Source: Pseudomonas fluorescens | GTDB taxonomy: Bacteria > Pseudomonadota > Gammaproteobacteria > Pseudomonadales > Pseudomonadaceae | DNA: 64,000 bases | Reading direction: 5' to 3' | NCBI RefSeq assembly: GCF_000968015.1 | Contig: NZ_LACH01000008.1 | Coordinates: forward strand, 165,715 to 229,714 | Shown: piece after piece, positions 28,573-37,837 of the stretch | How positions within the stretch are numbered: position 1 is the first letter of the stretch | How the letters are laid out: each line of letters opens with the position of its first letter | The notes under the pieces: model-generated | Databases searched by the model: none | Seen by the model: only the letters and a program-made list of their open reading frames with translations | What the model was told of the DNA's origin: nothing | Program-made: the position numbers and the translations under genes

Positions 28573-29952
28573 ATGCACTATGTGAGTACCCGAAATTCGG
28601 CCGTGCAGGTCAATTTCGAAAAGGTCGTGTTGTCTGGAATTGCCGAGGACGGTGGGCTGTTCGTACCGCTCGAACTGCCACTGTTTGAACCACAGGACAT
28701 TGCCAACTGGTCGACCTTGCCCTATGACGAATTGGCCTATCGGGTGATCAGTCCGTTTGTGGGTGAGGCGATCCCTGAGGCTGACCTCAAGCGTGTGCTG
28801 AAGGAGGCTGGCCGCGACTTCAGCCATCGTTCCCTGGCGCCTTTGCATCAGGTCGATCGTAACGAATGGGTGCTGGAGCTGTTCCATGGGCCAACCCGAT
28901 CCTCGAAAGATTTTGCCGCCCAGTTGCAGGCACGTCTGGTGCAATACTTTCTGCGCAAACGTGGGCGTCGCGCGGTGGTGCTCGGTGCCACCAATGGCGA
29001 TACCGGACTTGCCGCCATCGAGGCATTCAAGCACTGCGACGAAACGGACGTGGTGGTGTTTTACCCGCAGGCAGGTGTACCGCAAGACCAGCTCCAGCAT
29101 TTGCAAGCGGTGGCGCACCCCAAGGTTCATCAGTTCGCAGTGAACGGCAGCTTTGACGAGTGCCAGACCATCGTCACCCGGCTGTTCCGGCAGTGGCCTT
29201 GCATGCAGCACGAGGCGATCAGTTTCAACTCCAGCAACTGGGTCAGTGTGTTGGCGCAACTGGTGTTTTATTTCCACGCCGTGCTGCAACTGGGGGGCGG
29301 TCAGCGTCCGATCGGTTTCAGCGTGCCAGCCGCGAGTTTTGCCGAGGTGTATGCCGGATACATCGCGCAGAAAATGGGCTTGCCGATCACTCAGATAATC
29401 GTTGCAACCAACCAGAATGACGCGTTGCATCAGTTGTTTCTGAAGAACCACTACTCCAGGTTGCGAGCGAACAAGACCTTGTCGCCGGCCATGGACCTGT
29501 CGATCTTTTCTAACCTGGAACGTTTTCTCTGGGAGCTCTACGGGCATGACGATCAGGCCGTGAGCGCGCTGATGGCCGCGTTCGAATCCAGCGGCGAGAT
29601 GACCATCGCCAACGAGTTCTGGTTGCAGGCACGGATGATCATCGACTCTTACGCGGTCAGTGATGAGGAGACATTGAAGGAAATGACCTCGCTGTATCGT
29701 GACACCGGTTACGTCATCGACCCGCATACCGCCACCGGCGTCCTCGCGGCCAGGTTGTACCGCCGAAGCCTGGTGGCGCCAATGGTCACCCTGGGGGAAA
29801 TCTCGCCGGCCAAATCGGCGGTGTTGCTCGGCGAGCTGGGGATCAGCACGCCGGCGCAACTCAGCCCGGTGGCGAAGCAAGGGCCGGCGCAGCTGTACCG
29901 GATTCAACCGGACGACCTCGACACCATCCATCAGCTGCTCGGCGCGCTGTGA
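28573..29952 (+). CDS. Divergent threonine synthase paralog (ThrC-like)
   Basis: 459 residues, with clear threonine synthase architecture: N-terminal MHYVSTRN and EDGGLFVP, PLP Lys112 in FHGPTRSSKDFAA, and late blocks SPAMDLSIFSNLERFLWEL and DPHTATGVLAARL. Several conserved active-site blocks are altered compared with the family as I recall it. The usual SGDTG is NGDTG at 141-145, VPTGNFGD is VPAASFAE at 251-258, and LAFKD is RSSKD. These loops bind cofactor phosphate and substrate phosphate, so it may no longer use phosphohomoserine. There is no thrB nearby. It lies with a short homoserine dehydrogenase, Lrp and aldehyde dehydrogenase. Confidence 0.82.
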   Translation: MHYVSTRNSAVQVNFEKVVLSGIAEDGGLFVPLELPLFEPQDIANWSTLPYDELAYRVISPFVGEAIPEADLKRVLKEAGRDFSHRSLAPLHQVDRNEWVLELFHGPTRSSKDFAAQLQARLVQYFLRKRGRRAVVLGATNGDTGLAAIEAFKHCDETDVVVFYPQAGVPQDQLQHLQAVAHPKVHQFAVNGSFDECQTIVTRLFRQWPCMQHEAISFNSSNWVSVLAQLVFYFHAVLQLGGGQRPIGFSVPAASFAEVYAGYIAQKMGLPITQIIVATNQNDALHQLFLKNHYSRLRANKTLSPAMDLSIFSNLERFLWELYGHDDQAVSALMAAFESSGEMTIANEFWLQARMIIDSYAVSDEETLKEMTSLYRDTGYVIDPHTATGVLAARLYRRSLVAPMVTLGEISPAKSAVLLGELGISTPAQLSPVAKQGPAQLYRIQPDDLDTIHQLLGAL

Positions 29953-29974
29953 AGGCGCAGCAACAGGAGGCCAA

Positions 29975-30412
29975 GTGAAGCGAATTCTGGACCCTCTCGA
30001 TGAACGCATCATCGCGGAACTGCGGCTCAATGCCCGGGCTGCCCACGCCGAGCTGGCGGCGAAGGTCAACCTGTCGCGCAATGCCGTGCGCCAGCGCATT
30101 GAACGGCTTGAGCGTGACGGGGCGATACAGGGTTATACGGTACGCACGGGGGAGGGGCGACAAGCTTCTTCGAACATCAATGCGGTGATTTTCGTCTACC
30201 GCTACGACCGCATGCGCGGCGCGGAAGTGCTGCAGGCCTTGCGGGCAATACCGGAAGTCATTCAGTGCGATGTGATGAGTGGCGAGTTCGATCTGATGCT
30301 GCGGGTCGGCGCTGCCAGTCCGGAGCGGGTGCATAAGGTCTGGAATGAAATCTCCGCGTTGCCCGGGGTGGAAAACACCGTGACCTCATTCGTGCTGTCG
30401 TCCGTCGTCTAA
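29975..30412 (+). CDS. Lrp/AsnC-family regulator
   Basis: 145-residue Lrp-type regulator starting with GTG at 29975, fixed by an ACAGGAGG ribosome site 4 bases upstream. The frame is open further upstream inside the preceding gene, but that part is not protein-like. The N-terminal helix-turn-helix is AHAELAAKVNLSRNAVRQRI; the C-terminal ligand domain has VIQCDVMSGEFDLMLRVG. It stands between the threonine-synthase-like and homoserine dehydrogenase genes and is closed by a strong terminator, so it likely senses an amino acid handled by the island. Confidence 0.87.
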   Translation: MKRILDPLDERIIAELRLNARAAHAELAAKVNLSRNAVRQRIERLERDGAIQGYTVRTGEGRQASSNINAVIFVYRYDRMRGAEVLQALRAIPEVIQCDVMSGEFDLMLRVGAASPERVHKVWNEISALPGVENTVTSFVLSSVV

Positions 30413-30430
30413 CCCCTTTGTCGTTCTTGA

Positions 30431-30458
30431 AAAAGCCAACCTGTGTTGGCTTTTTTTA
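30431..30458 (+). terminator. Strong rho-independent terminator after the Lrp gene
   Basis: AAAGCCAAC (30432-30440) pairs with GTTGGCTTT (30445-30453) over a 4-base CTGT loop, followed by a T-run to 30457. It ends the transcript covering the threonine-synthase-like and Lrp genes; homoserine dehydrogenase downstream needs its own promoter. Confidence 0.9.
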
Positions 30459-30588
30459 TGCCAGGCGTTTTGCCCGGGTGCTGGTCAAAACGCCCACAAA
30501 ATAGAGCAAATTGGCCTATTTCACTGCCCTGGCCGTGCCCCTAACCTAGACCCCAACAACCCATCACCCGGATCAAGGGCATAAAAAA

Positions 30589-31632
30589 ATGACTGAATAC
30601 AAACTGGCGCTGGTTGGCTTCGGCGGTGTGAACCGGGCATTGGCTCAGCTGATTGCCGAACGTAACGAAAACTGGAAAACCGAACTGGGTTTTACCCTGA
30701 AAATCGTTGGCGTGACCGACCTGTTTCTTGGTTCGGTGATTGGCCGCGAAGGGCTGGACGCCGCGTTGCTGGCCACGCTGCCGGCCGTCAAAGGTGCATT
30801 GGCGCAGTTGCCGGGTGGTGCAGCAGAGGCCCTGAACGAAGCAGTGATCAAGGATTGCGGCGCAGACATCATTGTCGAAGCCACCTTCACCAATCCGGTG
30901 GATGGCGAGCCGGCCACCTCGTTCTGCCGTTGGGCGCTGGAACGCGGCAAACATGTAGTCACCACTAACAAGGGACCCATTGCCTTGCACGGCGCCGAGC
31001 TGAAAGCGCTGGCCCGACGCAATAACGTCGCCTTTGAATACGAAGGTTCGGTGATGAGTGGCACGCCGGTTATTCGCGTAGCCAAACAGTCGCTGGCAGG
31101 CAGTTCGATTGTCGGTTTCGAGGGGATTCTCAACGGCACGTCCAACTTCGTTCTGACCTGTATGGAAGGTGGATTGGGGTTTGCCGAAGCGGTCAGTAAA
31201 GCTCAGGAGTTGGGGTACGCCGAAGCCGATCCGACGGCGGATGTCGAGGGGCATGACGTGCGCCTCAAAGTAGTGATCCTGGCCAACGAACTGCTGGACG
31301 CCAAGCTGAAGGTCAGCGATGTCACTTGCAGCGGTATTTCCTCACTCGATCTTGGTGACATTGAAAAAGCCCGGCAGGACGGGGCTCGCTGGAAGCTAAT
31401 CGGCGCAGCCATGCGTCATGCCGATGGGGCGATCAGTGCGAGTGTCGAACCGCGTCTGTTGAAACACGATCATCCGCTGGCCGGTATTTCCGGCGCCACC
31501 AATGCCGTGTCGTTTACCACCGATCTGCTCGGCGCGGTGACGGTTTCGGGGCCGGGAGCAGGGCGCATGGAAACAGCGTTTGCGCTGCTGTCGGACATCA
31601 TCAGCATCCATCAGTCTGTTGCACACAACTAG
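30589..31632 (+). CDS. Homoserine dehydrogenase, short form without ACT domain
   Basis: 347-residue NAD(P)-dependent homoserine dehydrogenase, interconverting homoserine and aspartate semialdehyde. The nucleotide fold is [13 protein letters not shown]; the catalytic region [19 protein letters not shown] contains the expected Asp and Lys. The biosynthetic Pseudomonas enzyme is about 434 residues with a C-terminal ACT domain for threonine inhibition; this one ends without it, so it should escape threonine feedback. Ten bases downstream comes an aldehyde dehydrogenase that could take the semialdehyde to aspartate, supporting a catabolic direction. Confidence 0.9.
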   Translation: MTEYKLALVGFGGVNRALAQLIAERNENWKTELGFTLKIVGVTDLFLGSVIGREGLDAALLATLPAVKGALAQLPGGAAEALNEAVIKDCGADIIVEATFTNPVDGEPATSFCRWALERGKHVVTTNKGPIALHGAELKALARRNNVAFEYEGSVMSGTPVIRVAKQSLAGSSIVGFEGILNGTSNFVLTCMEGGLGFAEAVSKAQELGYAEADPTADVEGHDVRLKVVILANELLDAKLKVSDVTCSGISSLDLGDIEKARQDGARWKLIGAAMRHADGAISASVEPRLLKHDHPLAGISGATNAVSFTTDLLGAVTVSGPGAGRMETAFALLSDIISIHQSVAHN

Positions 31633-31642
31633 GAGAATGCCT

Positions 31643-33055
31643 GTGAACCTTTCGCGTCTGGCCCTGGCTGTTGTGGAGCCGCAAATCGAAGTCTTTAACC
31701 CCTTTGACGGTACCGTCATCGGGACCGTGGCGGATGTCTGTGCGTCGCAAGTGCCCCAGTTGCTGGATACCGGGCGCAGCGGTGCGCGAGCTTGCGCCGG
31801 GTTACCGCGTCATCGTCGGGCACGCATTCTCGAACAGGCTGCATTGAACATCGAGCGTGATGCCCAAGCGTTCGCCCGGTTGATCGTCGACGAAGCCGGC
31901 AAGACCCTCAAGCAGGCAGAAAAAGAAGTCAAACGTTGCGTCAACACCCTCAAGCTTTCTGCCGAGGAGGCCAAGCGTAATGCCGGGGAAGTGGTGCCTT
32001 TCGACGCCTATGAGGGCTCCGAGTCGCGCCAAGGCTGGTTTTCCCGCGAACCCTTGGGCCTGATTGTCGCAATCACCCCGTACAACGATCCGCTGAATCT
32101 GGTGGCGCACAAGCTCGGGCCGGCCATTGCGGGTGGCAACGCGGTGATTCTCAAACCGTCTGAGCTTGCGCCGTTGTCGGCCATCAAATTGGTGTCGTAT
32201 CTGGTCATGGCTGGGTTGCCCGAATCGGTGGTCACAGTCGCGACCGGGGGGGCGGAACTGGGCAAGGCCTTGGTGGCCTCCCGTGAGGTGCGGATGATCT
32301 CTTTTACTGGCGGCTTCCTGACCGGGGAGCAGATTGCACGCACGGCTGGCCTGAAGAAACTCGCCATGGACCTGGGTGGTAATGCGCCGGTGATCGTCAT
32401 GGGCGACTGCGACCTTGAGGCCGCCGTCGAGAGTTGCTTGTCAGGGGCCTTCTGGGCAGCGGGGCAGAACTGCATAGGCACTCAGCGCTTGCTGATTCAG
32501 GCGTCGATTTATGAAGCGTTCCGTGAGCGTTTCGTCAGCCAGGCCAAGGCGCTTGTGAACGGCGACCCTATGCGTGCCGACACTGATATCGGCCCGATGA
32601 TTACCCCGCAAGCCGCGCAGAATGCCGAGCAAGTGGTGAACGACGCGTTGCAAGAGGGCGCCACATTGCTCTGCGGCCATCGGCGCCAAGGCTCCTGCTA
32701 CGCCGCTACGGTATTGGAAAACGTCGATCATTGCAGTCGGCTGTGGCGCACCGAAGTCTTCGCGCCAGTGGTGGTGTTGCAGCTTTTCGAAACCTTCGAT
32801 GAGGCCATCGCATTGGCCAACGAACCTGAATACAGCCTACATGCGGGGATCTTCACCAATGATCTGGCAACGGCCATGAGCGCCGCACGAAGAATTGAAG
32901 CCGGTGGTGTGATGATCAACGACTCCTCCGACTACCGCTTCGATGCGATGCCGTTTGGCGGCTCCAAGTACGGCAGCCTGGGCCGGGAAGGGGTGCGCTT
33001 CGCCTATGAGGAAATGACCCAACCCAAGGTGGTGTGCCTGAACACGCTGGGTTAA
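31643..33055 (+). CDS. NAD(P)-dependent aldehyde dehydrogenase with Asp in place of the general-base Glu
   Basis: 470-residue aldehyde dehydrogenase. The catalytic Cys is Cys277 ([11 protein letters not shown]) and the oxyanion Asn is Asn148 (TPYNDPLN). The general-base motif, usually ELGG, reads [12 protein letters not shown], so Glu is replaced by Asp243; the usual FTGS motif reads FTGG. I chose the GTG at 31643, seven bases behind AGGAG, because the ATG at 31637 is too close to that ribosome site. It is coupled closely to homoserine dehydrogenase and may oxidise aspartate semialdehyde. Other small semialdehydes are equally possible. Confidence 0.87.
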   Translation: MNLSRLALAVVEPQIEVFNPFDGTVIGTVADVCASQVPQLLDTGRSGARACAGLPRHRRARILEQAALNIERDAQAFARLIVDEAGKTLKQAEKEVKRCVNTLKLSAEEAKRNAGEVVPFDAYEGSESRQGWFSREPLGLIVAITPYNDPLNLVAHKLGPAIAGGNAVILKPSELAPLSAIKLVSYLVMAGLPESVVTVATGGAELGKALVASREVRMISFTGGFLTGEQIARTAGLKKLAMDLGGNAPVIVMGDCDLEAAVESCLSGAFWAAGQNCIGTQRLLIQASIYEAFRERFVSQAKALVNGDPMRADTDIGPMITPQAAQNAEQVVNDALQEGATLLCGHRRQGSCYAATVLENVDHCSRLWRTEVFAPVVVLQLFETFDEAIALANEPEYSLHAGIFTNDLATAMSAARRIEAGGVMINDSSDYRFDAMPFGGSKYGSLGREGVRFAYEEMTQPKVVCLNTLG

Positions 33056-33086
33056 TCGATTCGAGGAACATCTAATCAGGTCGTTT

Positions 33087-33128
33087 TGCATTGGGAAGGT
33101 CTGGTCACCCGCCCAATGCATTTTTTTC
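33087..33128 (+). terminator. Strong terminator between the aldehyde dehydrogenase and the convergent lyase gene
   Basis: TGCATTGGG (33087-33095) pairs perfectly with CCCAATGCA (33112-33120), followed by seven T. It terminates the rightward homoserine dehydrogenase / aldehyde dehydrogenase transcript. Confidence 0.9.
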
Positions 33129-33162
33129 TGGCGTTAGCTGCATGTATTGCCACGAGAACTGG

Positions 33163-33978
33163 CTAGTTCGCGCGCGACAAAATGGCTTGTGCACGACCAA
33201 TGACCGGCGCATCGACCATTTGCCCATCCATTACGAATACACCTTCTCCTGAGCTTGCGGCATCCATGATGCGGTGCGCCCAATGCAATTCTTCAGGGCT
33301 GGGTTTTAGCGCTTGATGGATGATTGCGACCTGGTTCGGATGGATGCACAACGCGCCACCAAACCCCATGTCGCGGGCAAATTGGACGGCATTATGCAGG
33401 CCAGTGGTATCCGCGATTGAGGGGAAAACACCGTCCAGCGCCGGGGCCAGGCCGGCAACGCGAGTGCTGAGCAACACGGCATAGCGGGCGTGGCTGAGAA
33501 CCTCTTCGGCGGCACGGCTGCCTGTAGTCAGATTCAAGTCCAGGCCTAGATCGAGGCTGCCGAACGACAAGCGCTCAACGCCTTGGGCGCTGGCAATCTC
33601 ATCAAGCGCAGCCAAGCCCTTGGCGCTTTCGATGATCGGCCAGATGGGCTTCTCGGTGGCAGCAGCCGTGACTACTTGTGCTGCGCTTTCTGCTTTGGGC
33701 AGCAAAATCCCGATCACGCCGGCATGGCGTCGGCAAAGCTCCAGATCCGCAGCGTGCGCCCAGTGATCCGGGGCATTCACCCGAACCAGAATCCGAGCCT
33801 GCGGGGTTTCACTCAAGAAGCGCTCAAGGTTGTCCCTGGCCTGTGCCTTGAGGTTTTCTTGCACGGCATCTTCCAGGTCGACAATGACCCGGTCCGCGCC
33901 GGTGGCGATGGCTTTGGGGATGCGCTCTGGACGAGTGGCCGGGACAAACAGGGCGGAACGAACAATCGATGGACTCAT
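33163..33978 (-). CDS. HpcH/HpaI-CitE family lyase (citramalyl-CoA/malyl-CoA lyase-like)
   Basis: 271-residue CitE-like protein, the size of stand-alone acyl-CoA lyases. Such enzymes split citramalyl-CoA or malyl-CoA into acetyl-CoA and a 2-oxo acid. The N-terminal RSALFVPATRPERIPKA, the VIVDLEDAVQ block, the metal-binding Glu in IIESAKGL and Asp in FGSLDLGLDL are present. It is the last gene of the leftward CoA-dependent group and overlaps the hydratase gene by ATGA. The combination CoA-transferase / MaoC-type hydratase / CitE lyase mirrors the itaconate degradation genes of P. aeruginosa, which favours a citramalyl-CoA-like substrate. Confidence 0.87.
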   Translation of the reverse strand: MSPSIVRSALFVPATRPERIPKAIATGADRVIVDLEDAVQENLKAQARDNLERFLSETPQARILVRVNAPDHWAHAADLELCRRHAGVIGILLPKAESAAQVVTAAATEKPIWPIIESAKGLAALDEIASAQGVERLSFGSLDLGLDLNLTTGSRAAEEVLSHARYAVLLSTRVAGLAPALDGVFPSIADTTGLHNAVQFARDMGFGGALCIHPNQVAIIHQALKPSPEELHWAHRIMDAASSGEGVFVMDGQMVDAPVIGRAQAILSRAN

Positions 33979-34817
33979 GATTTTTCTCCCTCGCTGAATT
34001 CGATTTCACCGATCTGTGCGGTGCCGTCCTGATTGCCAGCCCAGACCTGCGCCTTGCCGCTATCGATCAAGCGTCCGCCGACCTCGAAGGGTTGGGGTGA
34101 AATCAGTGGTCTGAGCCCACGGAAGGTGAAACGCTCCAATCGTGCGGTCGGGTGCGCTCTGGTAAAAGCACGTAAGTTCAATGTGGCGATCAATGGACCA
34201 TGCACCACCAGCCCCGGATAGCCTTCGGTCTCGGTGACGTAGGGCCAGTCATAGTGAATTCGATGGCCATTGAAGGTGACCGCGGAGTAGCGGAACAGCA
34301 GGGTCGGGGACGGCTCGACCTGTTCCTGCCATTGGCCTTCAGGGAGTGCTTCGGTGCCGCTCAGTTTCGGTGGGGAGGGTTCGCGGTAAACGATGTCCTG
34401 TTCATCTTGCAGGGCGCGTTGGCCGTCCTGGAAATACTCATGGCGTACAGTGACAAACAACAAGGAACCCGTGCGCCCGTGCTTTTCTTCGACATTGAGG
34501 ATTGTCGATACGCAGGACACGTCGGCCTCCACCTTCAACGGCTGGTAAAACTCAATTCGGCTGCCGGCCCACATGCGATTGCGGTTGTGTGCAGGCGGCA
34601 GGAAACCGCCGAGCGCTGGGTGACCATCGGGGCCCAGTTCGCTGGCCGCAACCGGATCTTGAAAGAATGCCCAATGCCACAGCGGCGGGAGAGGTTCGCC
34701 GGGCTGCGGCGCCACTTCGCCCAATGTCGCGGCAATGCGTTTAACCAGGTTGAAGCTGATCCGGTCCTGGCTTTCCTGGCGACGGCCAATCCAGGCTGAA
34801 AGATCGATAGTGTTCAT
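33975..34817 (-). CDS. MaoC-family hydratase with FAS1-like N-terminal hotdog domain (itaconyl/mesaconyl-CoA hydratase-like)
   Basis: 280-residue double-hotdog hydratase. The N-terminal half resembles the FAS1-type dehydratase domain (PLPPLWHWAFFQDP, GGFLPPAHNRNRMWAGSRIE); the C-terminal half has the hydratase motif SAVTFNGHRIHYD and YPGLVVHGPLIATL. Proteins of this form include mesaconyl-C4-CoA and itaconyl-CoA hydratases. It is translationally coupled to the CitE-like lyase, so it likely makes the 3-hydroxyacyl-CoA that the lyase cleaves. Confidence 0.86.
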   Translation of the reverse strand: MNTIDLSAWIGRRQESQDRISFNLVKRIAATLGEVAPQPGEPLPPLWHWAFFQDPVAASELGPDGHPALGGFLPPAHNRNRMWAGSRIEFYQPLKVEADVSCVSTILNVEEKHGRTGSLLFVTVRHEYFQDGQRALQDEQDIVYREPSPPKLSGTEALPEGQWQEQVEPSPTLLFRYSAVTFNGHRIHYDWPYVTETEGYPGLVVHGPLIATLNLRAFTRAHPTARLERFTFRGLRPLISPQPFEVGGRLIDSGKAQVWAGNQDGTAQIGEIEFSEGEKS

Positions 34818-34842
34818 AAAATTGGCTCCTGTCGGTCGGTGA

Positions 34843-35802
34843 TCAGGCCAGGGCGGCCATTTCGGGTATGGCTTCGAACAAGTCCGCCACCAGGCCGTAA
34901 TCGGCCACCTGGAAGATCGGCGCTTCTTCGTCCTTGTTGATCGCGACGATCACTTTGGAGTCTTTCATGCCGGCCAGGTGCTGGATCGCGCCGGAGATAC
35001 CGACGGCGATGTACAGCTGTGGTGCAACGATCTTGCCGGTCTGACCGACCTGCATGTCGTTGGGTACGAAACCGGCGTCGACCGCGGCGCGGGAAGCACC
35101 GATGGCAGCGCCCAGCTTGTCGGCCAGGGCGTACAGGTGTTTGAAGTTGTCGCCGTTCTGCATGCCGCGGCCGCCGGAAACGACGATCTTGGCAGCGGTC
35201 AGTTCCGGACGATCGGACTTGGCCAGCTCTTCGCCGACGAAGCTGGAAATCCCCACATCGTGAGCAGCGGCAACGGTTTCAACAGCCGCCGAACCACCTT
35301 CAGCAGAAACCGGGTCGAAACCGGTGGCACGCACGGTGATCACTTTGACCGCAGCGTTCGATTGAACGGTGGCGATGGCGTTACCGGCGTAGATCGGGCG
35401 CTTGAAAGTGTCAGCGCTTTCGACCGAGATGATCTCGGAGATCTGGTCAACGTCCAGCTGAGCGGCAACGCGCGGCAGGATGTTTTTGCCGTTGGAGGTG
35501 GCAGCTGCCAGGATGTGGCTGTAGCCCGCAGCCCCTGCTTCTTGAACGAGAGCGGCAACCAGAGGGGCAACGTTTTCCGGCAGTTGGTGAGTGTATGCAG
35601 CGTTGTCGGCCACCAGCACTTTCGCCACGCCAGCGATTTTCGCCGCGGCTTGAGCCACGGCACTCACGAATGCGCCAGCCACAAGCACGTGGATGTCACC
35701 GCCAATTTTGGCGGCGGCAGCCACGGTGTTCAGCGTGGCCGGGGCCAGCACTTTGTTGTCCTGCTGGTCGGTTGAATAGTCAGCAATAACCAGGATCGTC
35801 AT
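34843..35802 (-). CDS. etfA: Electron transfer flavoprotein alpha subunit
   Basis: 319-residue EtfA carrying FAD and passing electrons from acyl-CoA dehydrogenases to ETF-ubiquinone oxidoreductase. The FAD-binding C-terminal domain is clear: [39 protein letters not shown] and [20 protein letters not shown]. Its start directly abuts the EtfB stop with no gap. Pseudomonads normally carry a housekeeping etfBA elsewhere; this copy sits inside a catabolic group containing an acyl-CoA dehydrogenase and is probably dedicated to it. Confidence 0.94.
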   Translation of the reverse strand: MTILVIADYSTDQQDNKVLAPATLNTVAAAAKIGGDIHVLVAGAFVSAVAQAAAKIAGVAKVLVADNAAYTHQLPENVAPLVAALVQEAGAAGYSHILAAATSNGKNILPRVAAQLDVDQISEIISVESADTFKRPIYAGNAIATVQSNAAVKVITVRATGFDPVSAEGGSAAVETVAAAHDVGISSFVGEELAKSDRPELTAAKIVVSGGRGMQNGDNFKHLYALADKLGAAIGASRAAVDAGFVPNDMQVGQTGKIVAPQLYIAVGISGAIQHLAGMKDSKVIVAINKDEEAPIFQVADYGLVADLFEAIPEMAALA

Positions 35803-36552
35803 TCAGATCACCTTCGCTTCGTTTTTCAGTTTTTCCACCAGTTCAGCCACCGACTTGACCTTGATACCTGCGCTGCGTGCAGCCGGCGCTTCGACTTTCA
35901 CGGTCGAGTGGGTGGCGGCGGTGGAAACGCCCAAAGCGTCCGCAGTCACTACTTCGAGTGGCTTCTTCTTGGCTTTCATGATGTTCGGCAGGGACGCGTA
36001 GCGCGGCTCGTTCAAACGCAGGTCGGTGGTGACGATGGCCGGCAGTTTCAGGGAAACCGTCTGCGCGCCGCCGTCGACTTCGCGAGTCACGGCAACGCTG
36101 TCGCCGCTGATGTCGACTTTGGACGCGAACGTGCCCTGACCGTAGCCGCTCAATGCCGCGAGCATCTGGCCCGTCTGGTTGTTGTCGCTGTCGATGGCTT
36201 GTTTGCCAAGGATCACCAGCTGAGGCTGTTCCTTGTCAACAACAGCCTTGAGCAGCTTGGCAACGGCCAGCGAAGTCAGGTCTTCAGCGGATTCGACGAG
36301 GATGGCGCGGTCGGCACCCAGAGCCAGCGCGGTGCGCAGTTGCTCTTGAGCGGTGGACGGGCCGATGGAGACGACGACGATTTCAGTCGCCACCCCTTGC
36401 TCTTTCAGGCGTACGGCTTCTTCCACGGCGATTTCGCAGAACGGGTTCATCGACATCTTGACGTTGGCGAGGTCGACGCCGGAATTGTCCGCCTTGACGC
36501 GAACTTTCACGTTGTAGTCGACCACACGTTTCACAGCTACCAGGATCTTCAT
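35803..36552 (-). CDS. etfB: Electron transfer flavoprotein beta subunit
   Basis: 249-residue EtfB, the AMP-binding partner of EtfA. Recognisable blocks are [37 protein letters not shown] and [20 protein letters not shown]. It lies 63 bases after the CoA-transferase gene and abuts EtfA. With the acyl-CoA dehydrogenase at 37838 it forms an electron-transfer unit in this pathway. Confidence 0.94.
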   Translation of the reverse strand: MKILVAVKRVVDYNVKVRVKADNSGVDLANVKMSMNPFCEIAVEEAVRLKEQGVATEIVVVSIGPSTAQEQLRTALALGADRAILVESAEDLTSLAVAKLLKAVVDKEQPQLVILGKQAIDSDNNQTGQMLAALSGYGQGTFASKVDISGDSVAVTREVDGGAQTVSLKLPAIVTTDLRLNEPRYASLPNIMKAKKKPLEVVTADALGVSTAATHSTVKVEAPAARSAGIKVKSVAELVEKLKNEAKVI

Positions 36553-36615
36553 TGGGCAGTGTTCTCTCGAAAAACTTTGATCGTTGCAGGCAGGCTTTTT
36601 GTTTTCAGATCAAGG

Positions 36616-37818
36616 CTAAATCGCCCCGGCTGCGCGCATTTGTTCGATGCGGTCCGTTCCCAGCCCCAGTTCCCTGAGTACCTGTTCGGTGTGTTGACCA
36701 AGACCCGGGACGGCATCCATACGTGGCTCGAACGCGCTGTTGCTGCCGGGAGGTATCAAGCTTGGGACGGTGCCGGCAGAGGTTTCGACTTCCCGCCAGC
36801 GACCACGGGCCTGAAGTTGCGGATGATCCCAGACACCTTGCATGTCGTTCACCCGAGCGTTGGCGATTTGCGCGTGGTCGAGGCGATCAATGACGGCATC
36901 GAAGTTGAGCGTGGAGAACGATTCAACGATCAGCTCGCGCAGCGCCTGACGGTTTTCCACGCGTTTGAAATTGGCCGAGAAACGCTCGTCTTTCGCCAGT
37001 TCGGGCTTGAGCAACACCTTCTCGCAAAACAGCTGCCACTCACGTTCGTTCTGTAAACCCAGCATCACGGTGGTGCCGTCACCGATGGGGAAGGGGCCGT
37101 AGGGGTAAATGGTGGCGTGCGCGGCACCGGCCCGAGGTGGCGGGGGAGCGCCGTCGTAGGCGTAGTACATTGGGTAGTTCATCCACTCGACCAGGCTTTC
37201 CAGCATCGACACATCGAGGTGGCTGCCTTCACCGGTGCGCCCACGCAAAAGCAGCGCGGACAGGATGCCGGTGTAGGCATACATGCCAGCTGCAATGTCG
37301 GCGATCGAACATCCGGCCTTGGCCATTTCTTCTTCGCCCGCGCCACCGGTCACCGACAGAAATCCACCTTCGCTCTGGATCAACAGGTCGTAGGCTTTTT
37401 TCTTTTCATAGGGGCCACCGGCGCCATAGCCTGAAATGTCACACACAATGAGCTGCGGAAATCGCTGATGAAGCGTCTCGAACGACAGCCCCATTCGCGC
37501 GGCAGCACCGGGTGCGAGGTTTTGCACGAGCACATCGGCGGTGGCCAGCAAACTGTCCAGCACCTCGGTGGCCGAATCCTGCTTCAAGTCGAGGGTCAGG
37601 CTTTCTTTCGAGCGATTGGTCCAGACGAAGTGCGAGGCCAGGCCGTTGACGCGCTGGTCATAACCTCGAGCGAAATCACCTGTGCCCGGACGTTCGACCT
37701 TGATCACCCGAGCGCCCAGATCGGCCAGTTGTCGAGTGCAGAACGGGGCAGCAATGGCATGTTCAAGGCTGACGACGGTAATGCCATCGAGAGGACGGAT
37801 GTCGCTGGACTGGATCAT
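36616..37818 (-). CDS. Class III CoA-transferase (CaiB/BaiF family)
   Basis: 400-residue family III CoA-transferase. The N-terminal LDGITVVSLEHAIAAPFCTR and DLGARVIKVERPGTGDFAR are standard, and the catalytic Asp aligning with Asp169 of formyl-CoA transferase is Asp174 in GCSIADIAAG. Such enzymes charge a dicarboxylic acid with CoA from succinyl-CoA or acetyl-CoA. Nineteen bases separate it from the acyl-CoA dehydrogenase gene upstream. In the proposed pathway it would activate itaconate, methylsuccinate or a related acid. Confidence 0.9.
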   Translation of the reverse strand: MIQSSDIRPLDGITVVSLEHAIAAPFCTRQLADLGARVIKVERPGTGDFARGYDQRVNGLASHFVWTNRSKESLTLDLKQDSATEVLDSLLATADVLVQNLAPGAAARMGLSFETLHQRFPQLIVCDISGYGAGGPYEKKKAYDLLIQSEGGFLSVTGGAGEEEMAKAGCSIADIAAGMYAYTGILSALLLRGRTGEGSHLDVSMLESLVEWMNYPMYYAYDGAPPPPRAGAAHATIYPYGPFPIGDGTTVMLGLQNEREWQLFCEKVLLKPELAKDERFSANFKRVENRQALRELIVESFSTLNFDAVIDRLDHAQIANARVNDMQGVWDHPQLQARGRWREVETSAGTVPSLIPPGSNSAFEPRMDAVPGLGQHTEQVLRELGLGTDRIEQMRAAGAI

Positions 37819-37837
37819 GATTTTTTCTCTCTTGTTT

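Noticed and set aside
28549..30099. 516-codon minus-strand frame opposite the threonine-synthase-like gene
   Set aside because: His/Arg/Gln-rich shadow of a well-defined gene; no recognisable domain.
35908..37056. 382-codon plus-strand frame opposite etfB and the CoA-transferase
   Set aside because: Runs across two genes and their gap in the opposite direction; composition is that of an antisense shadow.
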